Shown piece after piece: positions 36,401 through 44,471 of a stretch of 64,000 bases of DNA. The notes below the pieces were generated by a model. The model did no database searches. It had not been told where the DNA came from and saw only the letters and a program-made list of their open reading frames with translations. The stretch is taken from NCBI GenBank assembly GCA_966424055.1, contig CBJLMB010000001.1, forward strand, positions 372,001-436,000, given 5' to 3'. Numbering within the stretch: position 1 is the stretch's first letter; every line of letters starts with the position of its first letter. This DNA is from Deminuibacter sp966424055. Lineage in GTDB: Bacteria; Bacteroidota; Bacteroidia; Chitinophagales; Chitinophagaceae. The position numbers and the translations under genes are program-made.

Positions 36401-37512
36401 ATGATGGTAAGGGCATTGCAACAGAAAACCTCAGCAGGATCTTTGACAATTTTTACCAGGAAAATGATTATGGCCGGCAAAACACCGGGTATGGCATAGG
36501 CCTGGCCCTGGCCAAAAGTATCGTTGAACTGCACAAGGGGAAAATAACAGCCGAAAGCCGTATGGAAGCGCAGGAACGCCGTACTGTTTTTACCGTTGCT
36601 CTGCTTAAAAACAATGGATCATTAATGAGTGGTGATACAGGCCACCCACTGACAGAAAATACTGCACCGCAGCATGAAGAGATCATACCGCTGCCTGGTA
36701 CAGGGCTACAGCCACAGTTGAATGATGATGGTAAAATACACACAGTGCTGCTGGCAGAAGACAACAATGAAGTACGTGCATTTGTAAGTGAGTTTTTGGG
36801 CAGCCGCTATCATGTTATAGAAACATCCAACGGAAAACAGGGATGGGAAACAGCCATTGAAGCCATACCCGACCTGGTGATCAGTGATGTGATGATGCCT
36901 GAAATGGATGGCTTTTCACTTTGCTGTAAACTAAAAACGGATGAAAGAACAAGCCATATTCCTGTTATCCTGCTCACAGCAAAATCGGCCGTGGAAAGTT
37001 ATGTGAACGGACTTGAAATGGGCGCAGATATTTATCTTACCAAACCGTTCAGTATGAAAGTGCTGGACCTGCATATACAAAACCTGCTGGCTTCAAGGGA
37101 AATAATGCGGAAAAAATTCAGCGCTCAGCCACTGATCGACCAAAAAACCATTGAGCCCAAAGTGAACGTGGTAAATAAAGTTGACCAGCAGTTCCTGAAC
37201 AAAGCCATCATGATCGTGGAAGAAAATATGCACGATCCCGAATTCGGCGTACTGAAGTTTTGTACCAAGATCGCTATGAGCAGACCGGTATTGTATAAGA
37301 AACTGAAAGCGGTAACAGATATGTCGGTCAACGATTTTATCAAATCACTCCGGCTGCAGCGGGCAGTCAAACTGCTACAGGAAGGCGATGCCGATACCTA
37401 CGATGTAGCTTACCGGGTTGGTTACCTTGATAAAAAATATTTTACCAAAGAATTTAAAAAACATTTTGGCAAAGGCATAGAGGCGTACCGGAAACAAGAG
37501 GATGAACAATAA
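33481..37512 (+). CDS. Hybrid two-component system regulator (HTCS) of the PUL
   Basis: HTCS proteins combine sensor kinase and response regulator and activate neighbouring polysaccharide loci on binding an oligosaccharide in the periplasm. This one has 1343 residues from a GTG start. It has a signal peptide, two seven-bladed propellers built from Reg_prop repeats (about 25-690) and a Y_Y_Y domain (about 700-765). One membrane helix (about 783-806) leads to HisKA with H829, then the ATPase domain (NLLSNAFKF, DDGKGI and GYGIGLALAK). A receiver with D1136 (ISDVMMPEMDG) and an AraC-type DNA-binding domain (about 1240-1343) complete it. The H-box reads SHEIRTHLSL, with His in place of the usual Pro. 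It is divergent from susC and close to the GH2 gene. Confidence 0.95.
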   Translation: MKKSVFIIALICFFHQLSTLGQPAELVFNHLTIENGLSQNSVLAIAQDWRGFLWFGTRHGLNRYDGSRFITYLHDTGRANSICDDYVLCLLTASDNTLWIGTSGGLARYRPETDDFAMVSFKQTGLHSHSVSCLYEDRTGHIWAGTPDGLQEVIVEKNKGIITGTSTGRRLLEAHNIRALCYSSGELWVGTANGLFVFSNEKASAPACAFVHAAGDAGSLPDNYVTCITLDAAQHLWVGTQQGGMARWDAAARKFIPVTGVNGRYVRKIVKDRNRHIWVGTQDGITVIDPATMKTASFQHVFSDDRSLSQNSVYSILEDAAGSIWIGTYFGGLNVVYPFRFPFQALTGSSGTVHISNAVVGGILKDAEGNTWLGTEGGGVNCINGRTGQVTVYRNQAADHTSLGSNLVKTISFDRSGNLWIGTHGGGLNVFDRQKKQFIRFWYDSNDPWLTNSEIPAILEDAAGRFWAGTQDGLKIFHRTGLSLSPLNTITVPPDMLHKNVKSLYEDAQHRIWAGTSKGLYMLPAEGTGFQVVPQLRSANINCITTDASGKIWMGLYFGGLAVLDETKGTLNVYTTRDGLPNNNVVSLQPDNKDNLWLGTSNGLSRFDRSRNMFQNFSTSDGLAGNEFNYNAAFKDAKGEIYLGGFNGLTRFNPDEIQVNSNAGRLVFTSLYLFNEPVTIGDKSGLLEKDISLSHRLVFHHDQNVFTIHFALLNYIKASKNKYAYKLTGVDKDWSQTGTPSVTYTNLAEGNYTFLVKGANNDGIWSEPAAIEISILPPFWKTGWAYAGYLLILGIVLFFVVRFFFLREILKKENKLHQLKLNFFTNISHEIRTHLSLILGPLEKMLLFAKEDNNARFPLLQIKRNAESLLKLVNEQMDFRKAESGHLNLHVRQENIVFFLREIYTSFQVLAVSRNIHFSFVSDSDDIPVCFDRQQMEKVFFNLLSNAFKFVQEGGTVIVTVKETKTLAEVQIADDGKGIATENLSRIFDNFYQENDYGRQNTGYGIGLALAKSIVELHKGKITAESRMEAQERRTVFTVALLKNNGSLMSGDTGHPLTENTAPQHEEIIPLPGTGLQPQLNDDGKIHTVLLAEDNNEVRAFVSEFLGSRYHVIETSNGKQGWETAIEAIPDLVISDVMMPEMDGFSLCCKLKTDERTSHIPVILLTAKSAVESYVNGLEMGADIYLTKPFSMKVLDLHIQNLLASREIMRKKFSAQPLIDQKTIEPKVNVVNKVDQQFLNKAIMIVEENMHDPEFGVLKFCTKIAMSRPVLYKKLKAVTDMSVNDFIKSLRLQRAVKLLQEGDADTYDVAYRVGYLDKKYFTKEFKKHFGKGIEAYRKQEDEQ

Positions 37513-37626
37513 GCCAGGCTTATCATGCAAATTGTACCTGGTGGCTTGATGATCTGAAATTAGCTGTAAGAAGAACACGTATAAAAAACTGATTCCTGAA
37601 TTGCTGGTGCACGGCTGCACAAAACA

Positions 37627-38643
37627 TCACTCTTTTGCTTTTACCGGCGAAAATTTGTGTAGCCTGTTACCATTAATATCACCCGCATAAATATTGCCTT
37701 CATTGTCTACAGCTATGTCATGGTACCAGCAGGCAGTGCCTTGGTAACCGCTGCTTCTGCCAAAACGTGCCAGCAATGTACCACTTGAATCGAAGACCAA
37801 TATATCCGAACCCAGGTGAAACAAGCCGAAGCGGTTGGTATCATCTGCGGCTATCCAATGGCCTGCAACAGGATCGTAGGTGATGGCGCAGAGATGGCCT
37901 GCATTTTTTGCGGTGAAAGTGTTAACCAACCGGCCATTGCCGGTGAATACCTGTACACGCCGGTTTTCACGGTCTGCCACATAGATACGTCCATCTTTGG
38001 CCATAGCCAGGGAATGTGGTATAGCTAACTCGCCAGGACTGCTGCCTTTGTGTCCCCATTCCTGCAGGTATTGCCCTGAAGCGGTATAATGCACTATGCG
38101 ACTATTACCGTATCCATCGCTAACATAAAAGCTGCCATCTGCAGCCACGGCTATATCAGTAGGTTTATTGAAATGCGTTGCGTCGTTGCCAGCAACCCCG
38201 GCTTCACCCAGCTTCATCAGGAGATGGCCATCATGGTCGAATTTGAATACCTGGTGCAGGCCTACATCTGTTACCCAAATATTGTTTTGCTGATCTACTG
38301 TTAGCCCATGAGGCATAATAAAAAGCCCGGCGCCCCAACTGGTCAGCAGCTTGCCGGTATGCCGGTCTATCACCAGAATCGTGTTGGCTTTAACCGGTGT
38401 TCCTGGCATAGGCAATAACAGGGGCCAGTTGCGGCCGGCCCTGTGAAAAACAACAATGTTCTGTGCACTGTCAATACCTATACCGGTGGGACTGCCCAAT
38501 ACAAAATTTTCCGGCAGCTTTGGCCAGTCATGTATTAGTTCATACCCGGCTGATTGGAAAGCTGGCTCTTTCTTCTGCCGCCCGGTGCAACCGGAGAACA
38601 ACAGGAGTGCTATAAGAATAGTAATACAATGGTTCATGAACAT
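37627..38643 (-). CDS. NHL-repeat six-bladed propeller lipoprotein
   Basis: The 338-residue lipoprotein has lipobox cysteine C19 in LLFSGCTG. At least four NHL repeats are clear, for example PHGLTVDQQNNIWVTDVG, PTDIAVAADGSFYVSDGYG, PHSLAMAKDGRIYVADREN and HDIAVDNEGNIYAGDINGN. The spacing and histidines resemble peptidyl-alpha-hydroxyglycine alpha-amidating-lyase-like propellers, though in bacteria these usually have unknown roles. The start may be the second ATG at 38637. It is convergent with the regulator and divergent from the GH2 gene, and may belong to the PUL as a binding protein. Confidence 0.82.
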   Translation of the reverse strand: MFMNHCITILIALLLFSGCTGRQKKEPAFQSAGYELIHDWPKLPENFVLGSPTGIGIDSAQNIVVFHRAGRNWPLLLPMPGTPVKANTILVIDRHTGKLLTSWGAGLFIMPHGLTVDQQNNIWVTDVGLHQVFKFDHDGHLLMKLGEAGVAGNDATHFNKPTDIAVAADGSFYVSDGYGNSRIVHYTASGQYLQEWGHKGSSPGELAIPHSLAMAKDGRIYVADRENRRVQVFTGNGRLVNTFTAKNAGHLCAITYDPVAGHWIAADDTNRFGLFHLGSDILVFDSSGTLLARFGRSSGYQGTACWYHDIAVDNEGNIYAGDINGNRLHKFSPVKAKE

Positions 38644-38782
38644 AGGGCTGTTGAAAAGAAAAACCAGTGCAGCGGGCAGATCTATTTCGTACTAAAAAGC
38701 AACAGGTTTACTGGCCTTTCTATAAAGATAAGTGTTTTCATTGCTGTAAATATTTTCTCAGTAGCAGTAACAGCCCTGTTCC

Positions 38783-38811
38783 TTTATGCATAATTGTATG
38801 CTGTTTATGCA
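38783..38811. promoter_or_regulatory. Direct repeat of TTTATGCA with 21-base period
   Basis: TTTATGCA occurs at 38783-38790 and 38804-38811, two helical turns apart. The first copy extends to TTTATGCATAA as at 33201. Tandem sites two turns apart are typical for AraC-type regulators. It lies about 130 bases before the GH2 start and 140 before the NHL gene. Confidence 0.45.
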
Positions 38812-38939
38812 ATGCAAACGGTTGTGTATGCTTTGATGATTAATTTCTGCAGCAGGTCCATATTTTGCAGGCCAGTGAAACGCTGTCATACGTAAATTCG
38901 TGGACCGCTGGGGCGCTTCCCTATAAACCGAAAAGAAAT

Positions 38940-41018
38940 ATGAGCATACAAAATAGCAGGCCGGCTCTTTTTTTCCTGGTGTTATTCATTACTATGATGC
39001 AGCAGGCATATAGCCGGCAGGGTGTTGGATCAAAAAGGCAGTGGATAGATTTTAACCAGAACTGGCAATGGCATTTTGCCTATGATGTGGCAGGTAATGC
39101 GGTTAAAACAACTGTATCGTTGCCCCATACCTGGAATGCGCAGGAAGTAAAGACCGGCAAGATCAATTACAGGAGAGAAGCAGCCGTGTACCAGAAAAAA
39201 CTGTTGTGGGATCCTTCATTTGCAGGCAAAAGACTGTTCCTCTATTTTGAAGGCGTGAACTCGTATGGTGAACTGCTGGTGAACCAGCAATATGTGGGTG
39301 AACACAAAGGCGGTTACACCGCATTTTGTTTTGAGATCACCAGATTTGTGAAACCTGGTAAGGATAACCTGGTAACCGTGATTGCCAGCAATGCGTACAG
39401 AACAGATATCCTGCCTTTATCCGGCGACTTTAATGTATACGGTGGTATACACCGGCCGGTTTCACTGATCGTGGCAGACCAGAATTGCATTTCCCCGCTC
39501 GATTATGCTTCACCCGGTGTATATATCAGTCAGAAAAAGGTAACAGAAGCAGCAGCTCAAATAATGGTGCGTACCAGGTTGTCGCTGCAGGAAAAAGGAC
39601 AACCGGTATCAGTGAGAACAACGGTAACAGACAGCAGTCAGGCTATAGTGGCTTCAGGTACAATAAGGGTTACAGGCAGCGGTGATCAAACCATCGATCA
39701 GCCATTTACCATTGCCCACCCTGTGTTGTGGAATGCAAAAGCGCATCCTTACCTGTATCATGTAAAAGTAGAACTGCTACAGAACGGCCAGCCGGTAGAT
39801 GAGGTAATACAGCCGATGGGTTTGCGTTATTTCAGGGTGGATGCAGATAAAGGCTTTTTTTTAAATGGCCGGCATCTCGACCTGCATGGATTTGGTTTGC
39901 ATGAAGATGTGGAAGGCTCCGGATCGGCATTTACATTGCCCGATTACCGCCGCGATATGGATTTGATCGAAGCTTCCGGGGCCACATCGCTGCGCCTGAC
40001 CCACTATCCGCACGGAAATCCTTTATACGATATGTGCGATGAAAACGGGATCGTGCTTTGGAGCGAGATACCACTGGTTGGTCCTGGCGGCTATACCGGT
40101 ACAGGTTATAGCAAAAGCAAACAGCTGGAAGAGCAGGTAAAACAGGTGATGACAGAAATGATCCGGCAACATTACAACCATCCTTCCATTTGTTTCTGGG
40201 GATTATTTAATGAACTGAAACTGGATTATGATGACCCTGTACCCTTCATAAAAGAACTGAACAGCCTGGTTAAACAGGAAGATCCTTACCGGTTAACCAC
40301 CTGCGCCACTTTTCTTGATAAACCGGTATTCACCGATATTACTGACCTGGTTGCCTGGAATAAATATTATGGCTGGTATGGCGGCGCTTTCAGTGATATG
40401 GGTAAATGGGCCGATGCCATGCACAAATCCCTGCCCGCCAAACCCATTGCCATCAGTGAATATGGTTCCGGCGCAAGCATCAACCAGCATACAGAAACAC
40501 CGGCAGCGCCGGAGCCAACAGGTACATTCCATCCCGAGGAATGGCAGACATTGTATCATGAAGCCAACTGGAAACAACTGGCAGAGCGTCCTTTTGTATG
40601 GGGCAAATATGTATGGGTGCTGACAGATTTTGGTTCTTCGATCAGGCATGAAGGAGATACTGCCGGTATCAACGATAAAGGGTTGGTGAGTTACGACAGG
40701 AAGGTAGCAAAAGATGCTTTTTATTTTTACAAAGCCAACTGGAACCCTGCACCCATGCTGTACATCACAGACAGACGGCTTACCGGGCGCACATTGCGGG
40801 AGACTACAGTTAAAGTATTCACCAATATAGCACAGGCAGAACTGTTTGTAAACGGCCGGTCAATGGGCACAGCTAAAAAGGATGCGTACAATACCATCCT
40901 ATGGCCGGGAATTACACTGACAGAAGGGGAGAACAGGATCACCGTGAAAGCCACAGACAACACAGGCAAGCAGCAGGAAGACCAGTGCAGCTGGTTTTAT
41001 CATGCTGCTGCGAAATAA
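38940..41018 (+). CDS. GH2-family glycoside hydrolase (beta-galactosidase/glucuronidase type)
   Basis: The 692-residue exported enzyme starts at 38940, where the signal peptide begins (MSIQNSRPALFFLVLF... ending AYSR). An upstream ATG at 38865 has no supporting similarity. The N-terminal jelly-roll, Ig-like domain and TIM barrel of GH2 are present. The acid/base is E425 (CFWGLFNEL) and the nucleophile E507 (ISEYGSG). It lacks the long C-terminal extension of LacZ. The position beside the HTCS and GH88 suggests it trims beta-linked galactose or glucuronic acid from the same glycan. The exact sugar is not readable. Confidence 0.92.
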   Translation: MSIQNSRPALFFLVLFITMMQQAYSRQGVGSKRQWIDFNQNWQWHFAYDVAGNAVKTTVSLPHTWNAQEVKTGKINYRREAAVYQKKLLWDPSFAGKRLFLYFEGVNSYGELLVNQQYVGEHKGGYTAFCFEITRFVKPGKDNLVTVIASNAYRTDILPLSGDFNVYGGIHRPVSLIVADQNCISPLDYASPGVYISQKKVTEAAAQIMVRTRLSLQEKGQPVSVRTTVTDSSQAIVASGTIRVTGSGDQTIDQPFTIAHPVLWNAKAHPYLYHVKVELLQNGQPVDEVIQPMGLRYFRVDADKGFFLNGRHLDLHGFGLHEDVEGSGSAFTLPDYRRDMDLIEASGATSLRLTHYPHGNPLYDMCDENGIVLWSEIPLVGPGGYTGTGYSKSKQLEEQVKQVMTEMIRQHYNHPSICFWGLFNELKLDYDDPVPFIKELNSLVKQEDPYRLTTCATFLDKPVFTDITDLVAWNKYYGWYGGAFSDMGKWADAMHKSLPAKPIAISEYGSGASINQHTETPAAPEPTGTFHPEEWQTLYHEANWKQLAERPFVWGKYVWVLTDFGSSIRHEGDTAGINDKGLVSYDRKVAKDAFYFYKANWNPAPMLYITDRRLTGRTLRETTVKVFTNIAQAELFVNGRSMGTAKKDAYNTILWPGITLTEGENRITVKATDNTGKQQEDQCSWFYHAAAK

Positions 41019-41040
41019 AAAATTGTACGGTTGTGGCCAA

Positions 41041-41065
41041 GCAGATCAGCTTATGCATGATCTGC
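41041..41065. terminator. Hairpin between convergent GH2 and AlkZ-like genes
   Basis: GCAGATCA (41041-41048) pairs exactly with TGATCTGC (41058-41065). The loop contains the stop codon of the minus-strand gene. No T-run follows, so termination is uncertain. Confidence 0.4.
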
Positions 41066-42160
41066 CATGGCGGCTACCGTATTTTCCACACCGGATAATT
41101 CCCTGCCCGTGAACGAAGCATATTTTTGGGCCGTTTTCCTGATCTGTAGCTGGGATTGTTTGCTTAGTGTAGTGCAGGGCTGGATGGTTATTTCCACCGC
41201 TTTCTTTTTTTCGGTACGTTTCCATATACCGGTGATCTGTCCATTGATCACGATAACAGGTTTAAAAATGCCGTTGCCGCAATGCGCATGATAAGCGGGT
41301 TTCAATACATCTGAACGGTCTTTGTAGGCAACGGTGTACTCATCAAATGCCGGTAACAAATGGATGGCGTTGGCAGGCTTGCTGCCAATGGGCAGGTTTG
41401 CCGAAAACCAGTAAGCCTGCCCGTTGATCACTTCACTGGCCAGTTGATGCTGGTTCATTTCTATGCCTGCTTTTGCCTGCGAAAGCGTAAGGCCGCTCCA
41501 CCAGGCAAAATCCTGCAGGGTGGCAGGGCCCCTGCTAATAAAATACCTTTGGGCCAGTGCGGCTATAGCAGCTTCTGTGCTCATTTGCGGTTGCGGGGGC
41601 ACTCTTTCTTCCAGCAGGGCATAGGTGAACTGTTTGCCCTGCCTGGCGCCGCTACAGATAATGCCGTCGAGCTCTGCATCCATCATCAGGAAATTAGACC
41701 GTATATCATCTGTATTGATCCTGGCTTTTTTCAGCAATTGCATAAGCTGTTCGCGCGTGCGCTGCTGTCCGCCTGTTAATGCCCTGGCAATAATATCCTT
41801 GCTGCGGGTGAGGATGCGTTCGTTGATGCCCAGCTTCTGGTACAACACTTTATTGAATGCTTTTATTTTAGGTGCTGTAAGCCTGCGTATCCAGTCAATA
41901 TCTTCAGGCAATACAAAATGCCAGGTAGGTCTTAGTATATGCGTGCGGAGTATCTTGCCTTCATTGAACAGCCGGTCGATCATTACCTCTGTGATACCAT
42001 TGAGCCTGCTGCCGATGGCCCATTTGGCACCGGCAAAATCCTGCGACTGTATGCAGCCCATCCATTGAACCAGCTGTTCGGGCTGCGAGAAATGGGTATG
42101 CGCTATCTGCTGGTTAACCAGGCGGAGACGGGCTATGTCCCGGCTTTGTAATTGTTGCAT
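41051..42160 (-). CDS. AlkZ/YcaQ-like winged-helix (HTH_42) protein
   Basis: The 369-residue cytosolic protein belongs to the HTH_42 winged-helix family, which contains DNA glycosylases that unhook interstrand crosslinks (AlkZ, AlkX/YcaQ). The N-terminal motif CIQSQDFAGAKWAIGSRL includes Q38-S-Q40, which fits the QxQ catalytic motif of AlkZ. Later blocks RPTWHFVLPEDIDWIRRL and LLPAFDEYTVAYKDRSDVL are family-typical. The start at 42160 matches the family; the frame extends 18 codons upstream. A glycosylase role in alkylation or crosslink repair is inferred. It lies opposite the basic secretory protein gene with a -7-like TAGTTTTG at 42186-42179. Confidence 0.8.
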   Translation of the reverse strand: MQQLQSRDIARLRLVNQQIAHTHFSQPEQLVQWMGCIQSQDFAGAKWAIGSRLNGITEVMIDRLFNEGKILRTHILRPTWHFVLPEDIDWIRRLTAPKIKAFNKVLYQKLGINERILTRSKDIIARALTGGQQRTREQLMQLLKKARINTDDIRSNFLMMDAELDGIICSGARQGKQFTYALLEERVPPQPQMSTEAAIAALAQRYFISRGPATLQDFAWWSGLTLSQAKAGIEMNQHQLASEVINGQAYWFSANLPIGSKPANAIHLLPAFDEYTVAYKDRSDVLKPAYHAHCGNGIFKPVIVINGQITGIWKRTEKKKAVEITIQPCTTLSKQSQLQIRKTAQKYASFTGRELSGVENTVAAMADHA

Positions 42161-42465
42161 GTGGCTATTTTGTTGATACAAAACTAAAACAGTATTGTGA
42201 CAGCAGTATGTCAACTGGAATAACGGCTATTTATTTTATTGAACCGGCAATGCTTCCACGATAACAGCTAAATACATTAGCACACAACCTGTGTGCTAAT
42301 CTTTGCTAAAACGTTATTCTGTTGCTATTATTTAGTAGCTTGCTGCATGCCGGCAACACCGGCATACCCATTCAATAACCAACGATGCAGCCAGGCATGA
42401 ACAAAATTTTACCCGGAAAATGTTCAGGCAGGGTTGGCACTCTTGTTTTAAAAGTAAAAGAACAG
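42161..42465. promoter_or_regulatory. Divergent intergenic region with a perfect inverted repeat
   Basis: ATTAGCACAC (42276-42285) and GTGTGCTAAT (42291-42300) form a perfect 10-bp inverted repeat around AACCT. With no T-run beside it, it is more likely an operator than a terminator. No gene was recognised here. Confidence 0.5.
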
Positions 42466-43176
42466 ATGAAACAACAATTGTTTGCAACCCTTTTTACTGC
42501 CTCCTGTTTGCTGGCAGGCAGTGCTACCCGCGCCCAGGAAAACTGGAACGAGATCGGCCCCGGCATTCTTTCTAAAGATTCCATTACACAAGCCGGTTAC
42601 ACACTTTTATTTATTAATAAAGATTCTACACTGGACAATACTGTAAAAAAGAAGCTGATCGATGCTTTTTTTAAAGTGTATCCCAAGGAAGTAAGCAGCT
42701 ACAACACCCGGTCAGCCAGGAAAGTGGTATTTATTATTGATCCCGCTTATACAGGTGTTGCGGCTACCTCAGGCGCGATTGTGCGTTTTAATCCCAAATG
42801 GTTTCACCAGCACCCCGAAGATATAGATGTGGTGACCCATGAGGCCATGCATATTGTTCAGGCCTATCCAGGTGGCAGTGGCCCCGGATGGATCACCGAA
42901 GGCATTGCCGATTATGTGCGCTTCAGGCTGGGTGTAAACAATGAAGCCGCCAACTGGAAACTGCCCGATTATTCAGCCAAACAGAAATACGATAACAGCT
43001 ACCGTGTTACTGCCCGTTTTTTTGTGTGGATAGAAAACCGGTACAACAAGAAACTGGTATGGCACCTGGACGAAGCCATGCGAACAAAAAAATATACGGA
43101 TGCTATCTGGAAACAGCTCACCGGTAAAACCCTGGATGAGCTGTGGGCGGAATACGGTAGTAACCCGGTGGTATAA
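42466..43176 (+). CDS. Basic secretory protein-family metallopeptidase
   Basis: The 236-residue secreted protein resembles the plant basic secretory protein family, zinc peptidases with a thermolysin-like motif. The signal peptide ends TRAQ. The zinc motif H125-EAMH129 (VVTHEAMHIVQAY) is followed by WITEGIADYVRFRLG, which supplies a third ligand region. The start at 42466 is chosen because the signal peptide begins there; the frame is open for 27 codons upstream. It probably acts in the periplasm or medium. The natural substrate is unknown. Confidence 0.88.
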   Translation: MKQQLFATLFTASCLLAGSATRAQENWNEIGPGILSKDSITQAGYTLLFINKDSTLDNTVKKKLIDAFFKVYPKEVSSYNTRSARKVVFIIDPAYTGVAATSGAIVRFNPKWFHQHPEDIDVVTHEAMHIVQAYPGGSGPGWITEGIADYVRFRLGVNNEAANWKLPDYSAKQKYDNSYRVTARFFVWIENRYNKKLVWHLDEAMRTKKYTDAIWKQLTGKTLDELWAEYGSNPVV

Positions 43177-43180
43177 TTCG

Positions 43181-43271
43181 CGAGTGGCGAGTGGCGCTGC
43201 GCGCCGTGAATGGCGAGTGAGGAAGGAGGAGATATAAAATATCCATCGAATCACTCGCGATTCACCACTCG
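43181..43271. repeat. Inverted element built of GAGTGGC/GTGAATGG units
   Basis: Between convergent genes, CGAGTGG occurs twice in tandem (43181-43194). GTGAATGGCGAGTGA (43206-43220) is the reverse complement of TCACTCGCGATTCAC (43251-43265) with one mismatch. A small inner stem GATAT/ATATC lies at 43231-43243. It can fold on either strand and may act as a bidirectional terminator. It resembles dispersed intergenic repeats. Confidence 0.6.
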
Positions 43272-43276
43272 CGCTT

Positions 43277-43810
43277 TCAAGAAACGGCTGGTTTTGCCCG
43301 CTTACGCTTAAGTATCAGTGCACTGATCAAAGAAATAGCCAGCCCCACAGGCAGCACCTCCAAATAGGTGATGAGGATTACAAAAAGCGGGTTCCGGTAT
43401 AGCTGCTTGAAATTGTTCATTTCTAACAGGGTCTTGTCCATCTCGGCTTGGCTGGCGCCGCCTGATTTTGTTTCCCGGAGCATATGTGCCGTGTATTTAT
43501 CCATAAAGTCGGGAACAAATAAATAATAATCAACAAGCCAGGCAAGCACATAAATAGAGGAAGCGATAAGGGTGATGTACAAACCGATCTTGAATGCTTT
43601 ACCAAAACTGATCAGTCCATTATTGTATTTGTCCCTGAAGTTCTTGATGCCGATAAAAATAAAAGAAAAGGCAATGATCATCGAGGCATAGCCAACAATT
43701 TCATTACTCTTGAAATCGGCATTTTTGTAACAGTTAGTTATAGAGAACAGCATAAAAGCGGTGACGATCAGGCCGGAGATTAATCCGAAAATAACGATGT
43801 TCTTTTTCAT
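43277..43810 (-). CDS. DUF4199 membrane protein
   Basis: The 177-residue inner-membrane protein has four hydrophobic segments, near residues 5-25, 40-57, 75-100 and 145-170. The family pattern includes GLISFGKAFKIGLYITLIASSIYVLAW. Function is unknown. It lies 112 bases after the membrane-anchored LuxR gene on the same strand, a pairing that suggests joint control. Confidence 0.85.
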   Translation of the reverse strand: MKKNIVIFGLISGLIVTAFMLFSITNCYKNADFKSNEIVGYASMIIAFSFIFIGIKNFRDKYNNGLISFGKAFKIGLYITLIASSIYVLAWLVDYYLFVPDFMDKYTAHMLRETKSGGASQAEMDKTLLEMNNFKQLYRNPLFVILITYLEVLPVGLAISLISALILKRKRAKPAVS

Positions 43811-43922
43811 CTGTTTTTGTTTAGATATGAAAACAAAAATGGCAGATTTGCTCTGGATGCCATTCATACTTTCGGGTGATTTATGTAAAATGCGCCTGAT
43901 TCATACCAAAGTGGGAGGGCCA

Positions 43923-44402
43923 TTATGGGATGATCTGCATTTTTTTGGCCTTGTCAACAGCCTGGGTCCTTCTTTCCACGTCCAGTTTGGCAAAAAGGCG
44001 TAACGAATGGGTTTTAATGGTGTTCAATGACAGGAACAGGCGGTTGGCAATTTCCTGGTTGCTCAACCCTTCTGCCATCAGCTGGAGTACTTCCAGTTCC
44101 CGTTTACTTAATTCCAGTTGCTGCAGGGCGGCTTCATTACGGGTGAATACGGGCGATCTTTCAATATATATTTCTTTTTCCACCACCACCGTTTCTACTT
44201 TGGGCTTACTTATTTTCAGCGCCAGCCATATGCCCAGGCCTGTGAAAATCAGGGCAACAGCGCCAATATAGAGTTCAAAAGCATGGTTAAAAATAACAAA
44301 GCGGAGTTCCAGCCATTTCAGTAAAAACAATAATGCGGCCAGCGAGATGCCGTATATCAGTACAGGTTTGTTCTTTGCAAAGAATGGAGCAGGCATAAAC
44401 AA
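43923..44402 (-). CDS. Membrane-anchored LuxR-family regulator
   Basis: The 159-residue protein has two N-terminal membrane helices (about 13-32 and 42-62) and a short linker. The C-terminal LuxR helix-turn-helix reads LSKRELEVLQLMAEGLSNQEIANRLF then LNTIKTHSLRLFAKLDV. No receiver domain is present, so it would act on DNA from the membrane. A second ATG two codons in is possible. It probably regulates itself and the following DUF4199 gene. A minus-strand -7 match TATTTTTG lies at 44435-44428. Confidence 0.88.
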   Translation of the reverse strand: MFMPAPFFAKNKPVLIYGISLAALLFLLKWLELRFVIFNHAFELYIGAVALIFTGLGIWLALKISKPKVETVVVEKEIYIERSPVFTRNEAALQQLELSKRELEVLQLMAEGLSNQEIANRLFLSLNTIKTHSLRLFAKLDVERRTQAVDKAKKMQIIP

Positions 44403-44471
44403 GTTGAACGGGCCACCACCGTTTGCTCAAAAATAAATTATTTTTCCCGCTTTCTCACCTGTTGCGCAGGC

